From a virus: a stretch of DNA of 64,000 nt. Under the pieces are notes generated by a model. It did not search any database, was not told the origin of the DNA, and was given only the letters and a program-made list of their open reading frames with translations. Position numbers and translations under genes: made by a program. Positions 9,302 through 18,775 of this stretch are shown here, one piece after another. Location: IMG/VR virus record IMGVR_UViG_3300032235_000653, positions 1 through 64,000 of that record. One strand, given 5' to 3'. Positions within the stretch are counted from its first letter, which is position 1. Each line of letters starts with the position of its first letter.

Positions 9302-9326
9302 ATAAACAAATTCGCTACTTGTTTAT
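9302..9326. terminator. Hairpin between convergent genes
   Basis: Perfect 8-bp inverted repeat ataaacaa / ttgtttat with a 9-base loop. It lies just after the plus-strand methyltransferase-like gene and overlaps the stop of the minus-strand endonuclease. It is A/T-rich and has no long T-tract on either side, so it would be a weak bidirectional terminator. Confidence 0.4.
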
Positions 9327-9920
9327 GTTAATAGGGTTCATTTTACATTTCTCACCATGCCATTGTAAGATATTAGATATTGAACATTCTTTATGACAGT
9401 GAATACAGCACATTCTTCTTTTAGGAACACCTAATTGCCATTTTGAGTGTTTCTTTTTATTTTCGAAATTCCATTTCCAACCACCTTTCTGCTTTTTCGG
9501 CGTCTGCTTTTTCGGGGTATTTTTGTCTTTTATTTTATAACCCTTTGCGGCATACGTTCGTTTAACCGATTCCGAAAGCTTTGCCTTATGGTCAGATGTC
9601 ATTGGTTTTAATTTTATACCCTTAACTCCTCCGCCCCAAAGACCGTCTTCTATTTTTAAATTTGCCCATTCATCCGACTCGACTATATTGTTTTCTATAG
9701 AGAATTTAGTTGCAAATTCTACTAATTCTTCTTTATCGTGAAATAACTGACACCACACAGTAGTGACATCATTGCCGTATTTGTTTAAATGTCTTGACCA
9801 TAGCTTACCTGATCCTTTATAATTAAGCACATTTGTTTTAACAGTCTTCCCGAAGTATTTTAACCCAGTGATATTGTGTTGTTTAATATAAAGGTAGGTT
9901 GATTTAAAATAAATACTCAT
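9315..9920 (-). CDS. GIY-YIG family homing endonuclease
   Basis: 201 residues. The N-terminal YLYIK ... KYFGKT pattern (9-26) corresponds to the GIY and YIG elements, followed by YKGSGKLWSRHLNKYG (34-49) with the candidate catalytic Arg in the helix and a later FSIENNI with the candidate Glu. This is a recurrent phage GIY-YIG subfamily. The middle is basic (Lys/Pro-rich repeats KKQTPKKQK) and would bind DNA. A C-terminal CxxC ... C pattern (CCIHCHKEC, then HGEKC) looks like a zinc finger. It is the only minus-strand gene in the first 44 kb, as expected for a self-inserting mobile gene. Confidence 0.85.
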   Translation of the reverse strand: MSIYFKSTYLYIKQHNITGLKYFGKTVKTNVLNYKGSGKLWSRHLNKYGNDVTTVWCQLFHDKEELVEFATKFSIENNIVESDEWANLKIEDGLWGGGVKGIKLKPMTSDHKAKLSESVKRTYAAKGYKIKDKNTPKKQTPKKQKGGWKWNFENKKKHSKWQLGVPKRRMCCIHCHKECSISNILQWHGEKCKMNPININK

Positions 9921-9996
9921 GCTGATTGCTCCTTATAGCATTAGAGTAGTTGGGAATCGCCATTCCGCGAACTACACCTTTATTTATTCAACTATT

Positions 9997-11091
9997 ATGA
10001 TAATTTGGTTCAATTGTAAAATTACAGATCAACGACTTAACCCCCAAAGTATAATTAGATATAATCTTAGAGACGACAACAGGTTTGATATCGCAAAGTA
10101 TAGTTTTGCCAGCTTTGCACCCTTAGAGCCTCTGACCAGCAAGTTTATTTTTAACCTCGAGCTGGCAGATAGCCACAGTGGCCGAGAATCGGAAATGGAA
10201 GCATGGCTTAAAGGAATTTTTCCTGCTGACAAATTAAGTATCCATTGGTATAGAGCAAACAACATTGCTCAATGGCAGGAAATTAAAGAAGAAATCGATC
10301 AAATTGATGACGATTTAATTTTCCCTGCAGGAAATGAAGATCATATTTTCTTAGACAGTAACATCGAAGTATTCAAACGTGGATTAGAACTTATTAAACA
10401 AGATCCCTATCCTTATGCTACATTGATGACCAGTCATTATCCAGAAAGCATCAGGGCTGCACATTATTTCAAAGGCACCCCCAGCAGTTGTGGCAACTAT
10501 GTCAGTTACGAAATGGTTAACAACGATGCTATTCGGGTTATAAAGAAGGAATATTTTGAATGGTATCTAGATACTGCAAAAAATTCTGATGCATTGCTTT
10601 TCAGATCTGAGCAGTGGAACAACATTGGTATTTTATCCAATAAGCTATATATTCCCACTAAAGAACAGTTTAGACACTTTGACGGATATGCACATGTGCA
10701 GGTAGGCGCAGATACTTGCCCCCCATTGGAGATTCCCGCAGGATTTTTTGATGGTATGACTATTCGTTATGGCTACAGCGACAGGCAGTCAGATGCAGTT
10801 AATATTAACCCAATGTCCGAACAACTTTATACAGTTGATCACGAAAAAGGTGCCGATTATCGATATACTCTGGATGAGTTACCTCTATTCTGGAAACAGT
10901 ATATTAAACAAACAGATATTTCCGCCGATGTTGACCAATCGAAAATGAATCAAGCCTACGATACCCATCTACTACAAATGACTAGAGTAAATGTAAATTG
11001 GTTTCACGTAGGCGCTCGGTTTGATGAATCTAATTATCCTCCGGCAAACTGGATCAACAATCACACAAAAGAATACTTGTTCTACGAGTAA
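9997..11091 (+). CDS. Putative glycosyltransferase-like protein
   Basis: I prefer the ATG at 9997 (364 residues). The upstream in-frame ATG at 9919 overlaps the start of the opposite-strand endonuclease and adds 26 unlikely residues. The sequence has alternating strand/helix content and a D-D-D-L-I-F-P segment followed by NEDHIFLDSN near residue 95, which could be the acidic nucleotide-sugar site of a GT-A fold. No family-level match is certain. It may act with the other glycan genes scattered in the window. No strong ribosome site is visible. Confidence 0.5.
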   Translation: MIIWFNCKITDQRLNPQSIIRYNLRDDNRFDIAKYSFASFAPLEPLTSKFIFNLELADSHSGRESEMEAWLKGIFPADKLSIHWYRANNIAQWQEIKEEIDQIDDDLIFPAGNEDHIFLDSNIEVFKRGLELIKQDPYPYATLMTSHYPESIRAAHYFKGTPSSCGNYVSYEMVNNDAIRVIKKEYFEWYLDTAKNSDALLFRSEQWNNIGILSNKLYIPTKEQFRHFDGYAHVQVGADTCPPLEIPAGFFDGMTIRYGYSDRQSDAVNINPMSEQLYTVDHEKGADYRYTLDELPLFWKQYIKQTDISADVDQSKMNQAYDTHLLQMTRVNVNWFHVGARFDESNYPPANWINNHTKEYLFYE

Positions 11092-11105
11092 ATTTAATAT
11101 ATAAT
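11077..11105 (+). promoter_or_regulatory. Sigma70-like promoter
   Basis: TTGTTC, 17-base spacer, TATAAT. It is followed by a clear ribosome site (aggag at 11114-11118) and the ATG at 11124. The -10 is perfect; the -35 is a partial match. Confidence 0.55.
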
Positions 11106-11123
11106 ACATTTTTAGGAGCATAT

Positions 11124-11390
11124 ATGAGCGATTACAATCGAAGTTTTAATGGCGACGCAAAAATCAAGTTGACCCAACTTATTAACGAGGGTATGACTGT
11201 TCTTCAAGAAATCGAAGACTTGAATACTGGTCTGAACGAAACTATCAAAGCCATTGCAGAAGAACTAGAGATTAAACCTGCTACATTAAAAAAAGCCGTT
11301 AAAATTGCACACAAAGCCAAACTAGGCGAAACTAATCGAGATCACGACGAACTTAACACTATTCTCGAAACAGTGGGCAAGACTCTTTGA
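11124..11390 (+). CDS. Small DNA-binding protein, DsbA-like (T4 type)
   Basis: 88 residues, all helical in appearance and charged. Size (T4 DsbA is 89), helix pattern and position beside the replication genes fit the small double-strand DNA-binding protein family of T4-like phages linked to late transcription. Identity is by overall resemblance only; there is no diagnostic motif. It has its own promoter and a good ribosome site, and the following TTG-start membrane gene overlaps its stop. Confidence 0.5.
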   Translation: MSDYNRSFNGDAKIKLTQLINEGMTVLQEIEDLNTGLNETIKAIAEELEIKPATLKKAVKIAHKAKLGETNRDHDELNTILETVGKTL

Positions 11391-11674
11391 ACGATTTATT
11401 GTATCATACCTTTGCATGGATTAAAGATGATTGGAAGTCTAATCCTTTACGCTTTGTTGTCGAGTTGCTTGCTTGGGGGATTAGTATTGGCTGTAGTATC
11501 ACTATGGCAGTCACCGTCCCCAATCCACCGCTTATTATTCTTTATCCAATTTGGATTAGCGGTTGTGCTATGTATGCTTGGGCTGCTTGGACTCGCAGGT
11601 CGTTTGGGATGCTAGCTAACTACATACTTTTAACCGTCATCGACACTGTTGGACTAGTAAGGATGGTAATGTAA
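11387..11674 (+). CDS. Small conserved membrane protein
   Basis: 95 residues with a TTG start overlapping the previous stop. Two hydrophobic segments (about 23-45 and 48-68) and a third weaker one at the C-terminus indicate an inner-membrane protein. The segment from FVVELLAWGISIG to AVTVPNPPL is of a type seen next to the DNA polymerase in marine T4-like phages. The function is unknown. The last base overlaps the polymerase start (TAATG). Confidence 0.75.
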   Translation: MNDLLYHTFAWIKDDWKSNPLRFVVELLAWGISIGCSITMAVTVPNPPLIILYPIWISGCAMYAWAAWTRRSFGMLANYILLTVIDTVGLVRMVM

Positions 11675-14340
11675 TGTCATATGTGGACGCACTATTCGAT
11701 AAACAAAAAGATCGTATTCACGTGGTAGAGCGTGTCAATGGCTCTCGCGAATATAAGGAATATCCAGTCAACTATATATTTTATTATGATGACCCTAAGG
11801 GAAAACATAGGACTATATACGGCACTCCTGTAACCAGATTTGCCACCCGTAACGGTAAAGAATTTCAAAAAGAATTACGGATGCAGAATGGTAAAAGACT
11901 ATGGGAAAGCGATTTTAAACCTGTATTTAGATGCCTTGAAGAAAACTATCTCGGTGCTGAACCACCTAGGTTGCAAACGGCGTTCTTCGACATTGAAGTT
12001 GACTTTGATCCGCAGCGAGGATTTAGTCCAGTCTCAGATCCATTTAACAAAATCACTGCTATCAGTATCTATTTAGATTGGCTAGATAAATTAGTAACAT
12101 TGGCCATCCCTCCAAAGTCAATGAGCTGGGAGACCGCCGAAGAAATTTGTGCTAAATTCAGTGACTGTTACATTTTCGACAGAGAAGAAGATATGTTAGA
12201 TACATTTCTTAATCTCATCGATGACGCAGACATCTTAAGTGGGTGGAACAGCGAAGGATATGATATTCCCTATACTGTTGGCCGTATTACTCGAGTATTA
12301 AGCAAAGACGATACTCGACGACTTTGTTTATGGGGACAATTTCCTAAACAGCGAGAATTTGATCGATTCGGCGCCACTAATATTACTTTTGATTTAATTG
12401 GCAGAGTTCATTTGGACTACATGCAATTGTATCGTAAGTACACTTATGAAGAACGTCACAGCTATAGTCTGGACGCAATTGGCGAATATGAACTAGATGA
12501 AAGAAAAACTGCCTACGAAGGCACATTGGACCAATTATATAATAAAGACTTTGAAAAGTTTTTAGAGTATAACAGGCAAGACACTCGCTTGCTTGCTAAA
12601 CTAGACAAGAAGCTACGTTTCTTGGATTTGGCGAATACCATTGCTCACGATAACACGGTGTTATTGCAGACAACAATGGGCGCAGTTGCAACCACAGAAC
12701 AGGCAATTATCAATGAAGCACACAGTCAAGGATTGGTCGTTCCTAATAGGAAGGGCAGAGAAGAAGATGGAGACACCCAAGCGGCAGGTGCCTATGTTGC
12801 TTATCCCAAAGTCGGGATGCACAAATACATCGGAGCAATTGACATCAACAGTCTCTATCCCTCGGCCATCCGATCGCTTAACATGGGACCAGAAACAATT
12901 GTAGGACAGTTGCGTCCTGTAATGACAGATCGTTACATCAAAGAAAAAATAGATGGGGGAGATAGCTTTGCGGCCGCATGGGAAGGATTGTTTGGTAGCT
13001 TAGAATACGAAGCAGTAATGCGTGGAGATCCCGGAGTAGAAATTACCATCGACTGGGAAGCAGATGGCACCAGTGATGTATGCAGTGCTGCCGATGTATG
13101 GCGTATTATATTTGACAGTAATAAGCCTTGGATTTTAAGTGCCAACGGCACTATTTTTACCAGCGAGCATAAAGGTATTATCCCAGGCCTACTAGAAAGA
13201 TGGTATGCTGAACGTAAACAGATGCAGGCCAAACTTAAAGAATCCGCCACGCCTGAAGATCAAGAGTATTGGGACAAGCGACAGCTAGTTAAGAAAATTA
13301 ATCTTAATAGCTTGTATGGTGCTATCTTAAATCCAGGATGCAGATTTTTCGACAACAGAATCGGTCAAAGCACTACACTAACTGGACGAGCTATTGCTAA
13401 ACACATGGACAGTTTTGTCAACGAATGTATATTCGGCAAATATGATCATATAGGAGATTCTATTATTTACGGTGACACTGATTCTGTTTACTTCAGTGCG
13501 TGGCCGGCCGTGCAAGCAGATGTCGAAGCTGGTCGCATGGAATGGAACAAAGACATTGCTGTTCAACTATACGACAGTATTGGAGAACAAGTTAATCAAA
13601 GCTTTCCGGGTTTCATGGAACGAGCATTTCATTGCCCCCGACAAAATGGATCTATTATTAAAGGTGGTCGAGAGCTTGTAGCCATTTCTGGTTTGTTTAT
13701 TAAGAAAAAGCGATATGCGGTTCTTATCTACGACAAAGAAGGCAAACGCCTAGATGTCAAAGGCGCAGAGGGCAAAGTAAAAGCCATGGGCCTAGACTTA
13801 AAAAGAAGCGATACTCCGAAAGTGGTACAAGACTTTTTAAGTGAAATTTTGTTGGACGTACTTACTGGTGCTGAACGTGAATCGATTATCGAAAAAGTAA
13901 AAGAATTTAAAATTAAATTTCAAGAGCGTCCAGCATGGGAAAAAGGAACTCCCAAACGAGTTAATAACTTAACCAAGTACACTGCCGATGAAGCCCGACA
14001 AGGTAAAGCAAACATGCCCGGTCATGTACGAGCGGCTATGAACTGGAACAATCTGCGTCGTATGCACAGTGACAACTATAGTATGCAAATCGTAGATGGT
14101 ATGAAAGTTATTGTTTGCAAACTGAAAAACAATCCTCTGGGATATACCAGCGTAGCTTATCCCACAGACGAAACACATATCCCTCAATGGTTTAAAGATT
14201 TGCCTTTTGACGACAACCTGATGGAAGAAGGCATTGTGGACCAAAAAGTAGAAAATTTATTAGGTGTATTGAAATGGGAAATTTCAGAAAATACAGATAT
14301 CAATAGTACATTTGATACTTTGTTTAACTTTTCAGATTGA
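11674..14340 (+). CDS. gp43: Family B DNA polymerase (T4 gp43-like)
   Basis: 888 residues, close to T4 gp43 (898). The 3'-5' exonuclease motif I is FFDIEVDFD (D106, E108); exo II is DILSGWNSEGYD near 185-197. Polymerase motif A is DINSLYPSAIR near 390, motif B is KKINLNSLYG near 542 and motif C is YGDTDSVYF near 600, with both catalytic Asp present. It replicates the phage genome together with the sliding clamp encoded 1 kb downstream. All motifs are intact in one frame, with no intein or split. Confidence 0.98.
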   Translation: MSYVDALFDKQKDRIHVVERVNGSREYKEYPVNYIFYYDDPKGKHRTIYGTPVTRFATRNGKEFQKELRMQNGKRLWESDFKPVFRCLEENYLGAEPPRLQTAFFDIEVDFDPQRGFSPVSDPFNKITAISIYLDWLDKLVTLAIPPKSMSWETAEEICAKFSDCYIFDREEDMLDTFLNLIDDADILSGWNSEGYDIPYTVGRITRVLSKDDTRRLCLWGQFPKQREFDRFGATNITFDLIGRVHLDYMQLYRKYTYEERHSYSLDAIGEYELDERKTAYEGTLDQLYNKDFEKFLEYNRQDTRLLAKLDKKLRFLDLANTIAHDNTVLLQTTMGAVATTEQAIINEAHSQGLVVPNRKGREEDGDTQAAGAYVAYPKVGMHKYIGAIDINSLYPSAIRSLNMGPETIVGQLRPVMTDRYIKEKIDGGDSFAAAWEGLFGSLEYEAVMRGDPGVEITIDWEADGTSDVCSAADVWRIIFDSNKPWILSANGTIFTSEHKGIIPGLLERWYAERKQMQAKLKESATPEDQEYWDKRQLVKKINLNSLYGAILNPGCRFFDNRIGQSTTLTGRAIAKHMDSFVNECIFGKYDHIGDSIIYGDTDSVYFSAWPAVQADVEAGRMEWNKDIAVQLYDSIGEQVNQSFPGFMERAFHCPRQNGSIIKGGRELVAISGLFIKKKRYAVLIYDKEGKRLDVKGAEGKVKAMGLDLKRSDTPKVVQDFLSEILLDVLTGAERESIIEKVKEFKIKFQERPAWEKGTPKRVNNLTKYTADEARQGKANMPGHVRAAMNWNNLRRMHSDNYSMQIVDGMKVIVCKLKNNPLGYTSVAYPTDETHIPQWFKDLPFDDNLMEEGIVDQKVENLLGVLKWEISENTDINSTFDTLFNFSD

Positions 14341-14358
14341 ATTTTAAATTTATTAAAA

Positions 14359-15318
14359 ATGAAAATAAGCGAACTAGTAAGAATAAAAGAACAATTGTTG
14401 AAGTTTAAATCTCCGACTTTTTCAACTTTTATCGAATCTAAATTTAGAGAAACATCAATATATGTAGATAATATGCTGAGTTCTTTTGTGTTTGGAGACA
14501 TAAAAAACAATCTTGCCAATCAATTGATTCGATTGAATTCACATATAAAGCAAACAGACGAACTAATAGACAACTTAATTCAATATGTTGAAAAGTTAAT
14601 AGAAGAACAAGTTAAAGAGTTTTATAAAAGCGGTTATTTAATAAACGGTGTCGAATTTACCAGTGACACCGATGTTCAGAATGAACGACAATATAGAACT
14701 GCAATTTGTGACGAAAGCGTTAAACAAATCGTAACAGCAGATATAAGAAATCACACAAACTCTAAATATCCAGCTTTAGAAATTGGGCCCGGCGACGGAC
14801 AATGGACTGAATTTATGGTAGCAGGGGATCCTTTATATATCGTTGATATTCACCCAGAGTTCATTGAATCTACAAAATCTAAGTTTCCCATAGAATATCA
14901 AAGAAGATTACGATCATATCTATTAGGGTGGAACGGTAATCCTAAAGACGATTTAAGTATACTTCCACAAAATCAATTTGGGTTTATATTTGCTTGGCAA
15001 GTATTTGATTTTTTTCCGTTGGATAAAACTACATTATATTTAGAACAATGTTTTAATTTATTGCGCCCGGGCGGCGTAATGATGTTTAGCTATAATAATT
15101 GTGAATTTAGTAATGCCACTGTTTCGGCTGAAACTGGTTTTAAGAGTTGGATGACTAAAACATTGTTAATTCAGACTTGCGAAGGGATAGGATTTGAAAT
15201 AATGGAAACCAGAGATTCACTGTCAGGATTTCACTGGATTAAAATTAAAAAATCTGGCGAACTTAGAACGGTAAAAGTCGGGCAAGCCATGGGAGAGATT
15301 ATTCACCGCAAGACTTGA
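14359..15318 (+). CDS. Class I SAM-dependent methyltransferase with coiled N-terminus
   Basis: 319 residues. Residues 1-100 are helical and charged, possibly coiled coil, and begin with the leader-like MKISELVRIKEQLL. The C-terminal half is a methyltransferase: motif I ALEIGPGDGQW (about 142-152), acidic motif II YIVDIHPEF, motif IV FGFIFAWQVFDFF, and an LLRPGGVMMF strand as in motif VI. The substrate is unknown. It lies between polymerase and clamp but has a different character, so it may be an inserted accessory gene or a packaged effector. Confidence 0.82.
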   Translation: MKISELVRIKEQLLKFKSPTFSTFIESKFRETSIYVDNMLSSFVFGDIKNNLANQLIRLNSHIKQTDELIDNLIQYVEKLIEEQVKEFYKSGYLINGVEFTSDTDVQNERQYRTAICDESVKQIVTADIRNHTNSKYPALEIGPGDGQWTEFMVAGDPLYIVDIHPEFIESTKSKFPIEYQRRLRSYLLGWNGNPKDDLSILPQNQFGFIFAWQVFDFFPLDKTTLYLEQCFNLLRPGGVMMFSYNNCEFSNATVSAETGFKSWMTKTLLIQTCEGIGFEIMETRDSLSGFHWIKIKKSGELRTVKVGQAMGEIIHRKT

Positions 15319-15363
15319 TTTTTCTAAATAACTTGTATACACTAACACATTATCGGAGAACAT

Positions 15364-16095
15364 ATGAAAGACCACCTATTAGACATCGTGCAACATACCC
15401 ATGGACTAGGAGTTATTGACCTAGTTAAGATTGTTGGCACAGAAAACGAAACTATATTAGAAGCAATTGCAGAAAATCGCAGTGTTATTCTGCAAGCTAA
15501 ATTTAAAGGGCCAATTGCAGAATTTGTTGGCACATTTGGTATGCCGAATTTGGGCAAGTTAAACACTGTTCTTAATATTCCAGAATATAAAGAAAATGCG
15601 GTCATCACTGTCAGCACCCAAACCAAGAATGAAGAAACAGTTCCAGTAGGAGTTCATTTCGAAAACAAAACTGGCGATTTTAAAAACGATTATCGTTTTA
15701 TGAGCGCCGAGATTGTCAATGACAAACTTAAAACTGTGCGTATGAAACAGGTTGCATGGAACATAGATATTACTCCTAGCGCAGCCAGTATTCAACGTCT
15801 CAAATTTCAAGCCAGTGCAAACAGTGAAGAAAACAATTTCATTGCTAAAACAGAAAACAACGATTTAAAGTTTTACTTTGGTGATCACAGTAGTCATGCA
15901 GGTAACTTTGTTTTCCATTCTGGCGTTAGTGGTAAACTATCCAAAGCATGGGCGTGGCCGGTAGCGGTGGTTATTAGCATCCTTAGCCTGCCTGGTGACA
16001 AAACTTTTAAAATCAGTGACGAAGGTGCGGCAATGATTACTGTGGACAGCGGTATTGCAGAATACAACTATATTCTACCAGCACAGACCAAATAA
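15364..16095 (+). CDS. gp45: Sliding clamp (T4 gp45-like DNA polymerase processivity factor)
   Basis: 243 residues, similar to T4 gp45 (228). The strand-rich sequence has the duplicated clamp-like pattern and the typical C-terminal segment KTFKISDEGAAMITVDSGIA. Trimeric clamps of this type tether gp43 to DNA and activate late transcription. A ribosome site (cggag) precedes the ATG. Identity rests on overall pattern, size and location beside the polymerase. Confidence 0.8.
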   Translation: MKDHLLDIVQHTHGLGVIDLVKIVGTENETILEAIAENRSVILQAKFKGPIAEFVGTFGMPNLGKLNTVLNIPEYKENAVITVSTQTKNEETVPVGVHFENKTGDFKNDYRFMSAEIVNDKLKTVRMKQVAWNIDITPSAASIQRLKFQASANSEENNFIAKTENNDLKFYFGDHSSHAGNFVFHSGVSGKLSKAWAWPVAVVISILSLPGDKTFKISDEGAAMITVDSGIAEYNYILPAQTK

Positions 16096-16991
16096 TGTTA
16101 TACGAAGTCAACAACTTAGACATTGTAATTACCAGAAACTGCCAGTTAGATTGTTCGGGTTGTTTGACTTTTAGTAATCATAATAAAGCAAAAGAACACT
16201 TAAACTTAGAAGACAACTTAAAATATCTAGACTTTTGGTCTGATAAGCTTGATGTGAATACCATTCATATTTTTGGGGGCGAACCTTTTATGCACCCAAA
16301 TCTCTTTGATTGGGTATATGCTGTACGAGATTCTTTTAGAAAAAAACAAACTAGTAAAAGTAAAGCCATTAACATACAGACAAATGGTATAAAAATTTCA
16401 TCATACGACATAGATAAATTGCAGATTTTAGTTAATGACTGTAGACTGAGTATCAATATTACCATTCACAGTAAAGAACAATGGTATCTTGAAAAAATTA
16501 ATGAGGCCATTGCTGTCATTGAAAAAATTTACGGAACTGGTCATTGGGAAAAAATTAATCAGACTGATAAACGTTACGTAAATGAAAAGCGTATATGGGT
16601 GAGTGTAAGTGATCAGACTGAAAAAACATGGATTAATCATTATTTAGGTCATGGGAAAACACTAAGACCTAGCTTCGAATTTGACCTTTCACATTACGTT
16701 GCAAATCATTCACATTGTGAAGCCAAAGAGTACGTTCAACTTTATAAAGGTAATTTATACAAATGTCCGCCGATGGCAGTACTAGGTGAAACCTTAAAAC
16801 TTTATGATTATCCCAATCAATCTCAGTGGCAACCTTGGTTGGAATATCAACCACTATTTGCAAATTCCACTGACGAAGAAATAAAAAGTTGGTTAGATAA
16901 GCAAAAAGTACCTGAAAAATATTGCAATATGTGTTTTGGTTCGGAAGAGAAAAACATACTACACAGAATTAAAGTAAAAAAATATGAATAA
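16095..16991 (+). CDS. Radical SAM enzyme next to dpdA
   Basis: 298 residues. The Fe-S/SAM site is C16-x3-C20-x2-C23 in TRNCQLDCSGC, followed by the GGEP motif (FGGEPFMHP, near 60). C-terminal cysteines (HCEAKEY, KCPP, CNMCFG) suggest an auxiliary cluster of SPASM/twitch type, here after the core, unlike the seven minus-strand enzymes. It starts on the last base of the clamp stop and overlaps dpdA by 8 bases, so the two are translationally coupled. I infer a role linked to base modification, perhaps maturing a 7-deazaguanine, but a separate role is possible. Confidence 0.88.
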   Translation: MLYEVNNLDIVITRNCQLDCSGCLTFSNHNKAKEHLNLEDNLKYLDFWSDKLDVNTIHIFGGEPFMHPNLFDWVYAVRDSFRKKQTSKSKAINIQTNGIKISSYDIDKLQILVNDCRLSINITIHSKEQWYLEKINEAIAVIEKIYGTGHWEKINQTDKRYVNEKRIWVSVSDQTEKTWINHYLGHGKTLRPSFEFDLSHYVANHSHCEAKEYVQLYKGNLYKCPPMAVLGETLKLYDYPNQSQWQPWLEYQPLFANSTDEEIKSWLDKQKVPEKYCNMCFGSEEKNILHRIKVKKYE

Positions 16992-18552
16992 AAACACCAT
17001 AGATGATCTGACTAGTAAGCAGAATGACTATGCAGTCTTTTTGCCTGCACTGAGTAGCTTCTATGCAACTTATGTAGGCAAGCAACGTCACGATCCTACT
17101 TACATTGATGCACAGCGTTTGCCTGCAGATTTTGAAAACGGGGTCGAAGGACTAAATTGGCTTAATAATAAACAGGGTTATTTTCATTATAAGTGGGCAT
17201 TGTACAGTGCAGGTCATGCTAACTTGGACACTAACAAATCTGATCCAAAAGAGGATATGGTTCGTAACCGTGATCCTAACACATTCGTCCTAGGCGACAG
17301 TGGTGGATTTCAAATTGGTAAAGGTGTATGGGAAGGTAATTGGAAAGATCCAGCTTGTCCCAAAGCACAAAAGAAACGCGAGCAAGTGCTTGCGTGGATG
17401 GATGCTTACATGGATCGGGGAATGATCCTTGACATTCCTGCATGGGTTGCCCGTAGTCCTGCAGGACAAAAAGCCACAGGTATTAGCACCTATGCCGAAG
17501 CAGTTCAAGGCACATATATAAACAACGATTATTTTATGGCCAATCGAACAGGTCGTTGTAAATTCTTAAATGTTCTCCAAGGCGAAAATCATACAGAAGC
17601 AGATGACTGGTATGATCGTATGAAAAAATACTGCGATCCTAAACAGTATAGTCAACCATTTAACGGGTGGGCTATGGGTGGCCAAAATATGTGTGATGTT
17701 CATTTGCTATTACGTAGACTTGTAGCATTGCGTTTTGATGGTCTTTTAGAACCAGGCTTGCATGATTGGATGCACTTTTTAGGCACTAGTAAATTAGAGT
17801 GGGCTACATTGCTGACAGATGTCCAACGTGCAGTACGCAAGTATCATAATGAAAACTTTACAATATCGTTTGATTGTGCTAGTCCATTTTTAGCTACTGC
17901 AAATGGTCAAATTTACTATGATGTGGTTACTCCAGACCGATCCAAGTGGAGTTATCAAATGCAACCTAGTGTAGATAATAAAAAATATGCTACAGATACG
18001 CGGGCCTTCCGTGATGCAGTATTACAAGATAACATCTTTGATACATTTTTGCAAAGTCCTATCAGCGAACGATTGAAAATTAACGATGTATGTTATTACA
18101 AGCCTGGAGACTTAAATAAAATTGGTAAGGAAGGTCGTACTAGTTGGGACAGTTTTAGTTACACTTTGCAAATGGGTCATAATGTGTGGACGCATATACA
18201 TGCGGTTCAGGAAGCTAATCGTCAATACGATTCAGGCAAGTATCCTGAAATGTTAGTGTCTAGCACTGCTGACAAAAAGAGTTTTAGACAGTATGATCGC
18301 AACTTTTTTAGAGATATTGTTAATGATATTTTTGCTACCAGTGATCGGGGTCGAGCAGAAAACCTTATCGAACACTATAGTAAATATTGGATGAGTATTG
18401 TAGGAACTCGTGGCGCGGTGGGCAAAAAAACTGTTAATGCAGGAACTATGTTCAACAATTTATTTGAAATAAAAGATGAAGATTTATATCATCGTGATGA
18501 CAGCGGATTGGACGAATCTAAATTAGATATTTTGGAGATAGACAATGTATAA
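16984..18552 (+). CDS. dpdA: DpdA-like 7-deazaguanine DNA transglycosylase
   Basis: 522 residues, a relative of tRNA-guanine transglycosylase. Visible motifs are the DSGGFQ loop near 104, NVLQGE near 196, GWAMGGQN near 228, and FDCASPFLATANG near 296-308 with the candidate nucleophile Asp in F-D-C, as in TGT. The zinc-binding CxCxxC...H of tRNA enzymes is not seen. DpdA exchanges guanine in DNA for a 7-deazaguanine, shielding phage DNA from restriction. FolE, QueD and QueE in the same window would supply the precursor, which supports the DNA role over tRNA queuosine. Confidence 0.9.
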   Translation: MNKNTIDDLTSKQNDYAVFLPALSSFYATYVGKQRHDPTYIDAQRLPADFENGVEGLNWLNNKQGYFHYKWALYSAGHANLDTNKSDPKEDMVRNRDPNTFVLGDSGGFQIGKGVWEGNWKDPACPKAQKKREQVLAWMDAYMDRGMILDIPAWVARSPAGQKATGISTYAEAVQGTYINNDYFMANRTGRCKFLNVLQGENHTEADDWYDRMKKYCDPKQYSQPFNGWAMGGQNMCDVHLLLRRLVALRFDGLLEPGLHDWMHFLGTSKLEWATLLTDVQRAVRKYHNENFTISFDCASPFLATANGQIYYDVVTPDRSKWSYQMQPSVDNKKYATDTRAFRDAVLQDNIFDTFLQSPISERLKINDVCYYKPGDLNKIGKEGRTSWDSFSYTLQMGHNVWTHIHAVQEANRQYDSGKYPEMLVSSTADKKSFRQYDRNFFRDIVNDIFATSDRGRAENLIEHYSKYWMSIVGTRGAVGKKTVNAGTMFNNLFEIKDEDLYHRDDSGLDESKLDILEIDNV

Positions 18553-18757
18553 AGGACGTATTAGACATTTGAAAGAAAGTCATCGTGTATTAGATGAGCG
18601 TATTATTGCACACGAGCGCGATCATCCTAATACTGAAAATCAATTAGTGCAGGAATGGAAAAAACAACAACTTGCACTCGAAAACGAAATCCGACGACTA
18701 GAACGGTTACAGTGGGAACATGATCATGACACTGTTGACTTTGACGATGATCGATAA
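18545..18757 (+). CDS. Small YdcH/DUF465-like coiled protein
   Basis: 70 residues, almost entirely charged helix. The LKESHRVLDERIIAHE start and the following heptad-like LxxEIRRLER are typical of the short YdcH/DUF465 group. The molecular role is unknown. It overlaps the dpdA stop by 8 bases. Confidence 0.7.
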   Translation: MYKGRIRHLKESHRVLDERIIAHERDHPNTENQLVQEWKKQQLALENEIRRLERLQWEHDHDTVDFDDDR

Positions 18758-18769
18758 TTCTGTTATAAT
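18741..18769 (+). promoter_or_regulatory. Sigma70 promoter giving a probable leaderless mRNA
   Basis: TTGACG, 17-base spacer, perfect TATAAT. The -35 lies inside the end of the previous gene. The -10 ends six bases before the ATG at 18776, so the expected +1 is at the start codon itself. Confidence 0.7.
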
Positions 18770-18775
18770 CCAAGA

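Noticed and set aside
11412-11615. Second hydrophobic frame inside the small membrane gene before the polymerase
   Set aside because: It overlaps the conserved-looking TTG-start membrane gene completely and results from its hydrophobic codons.
15316-15345. Promoter-like sequence before the sliding clamp gene
   Set aside because: The best -35 and -10 pair has only a 15-base spacer; too weak to call.
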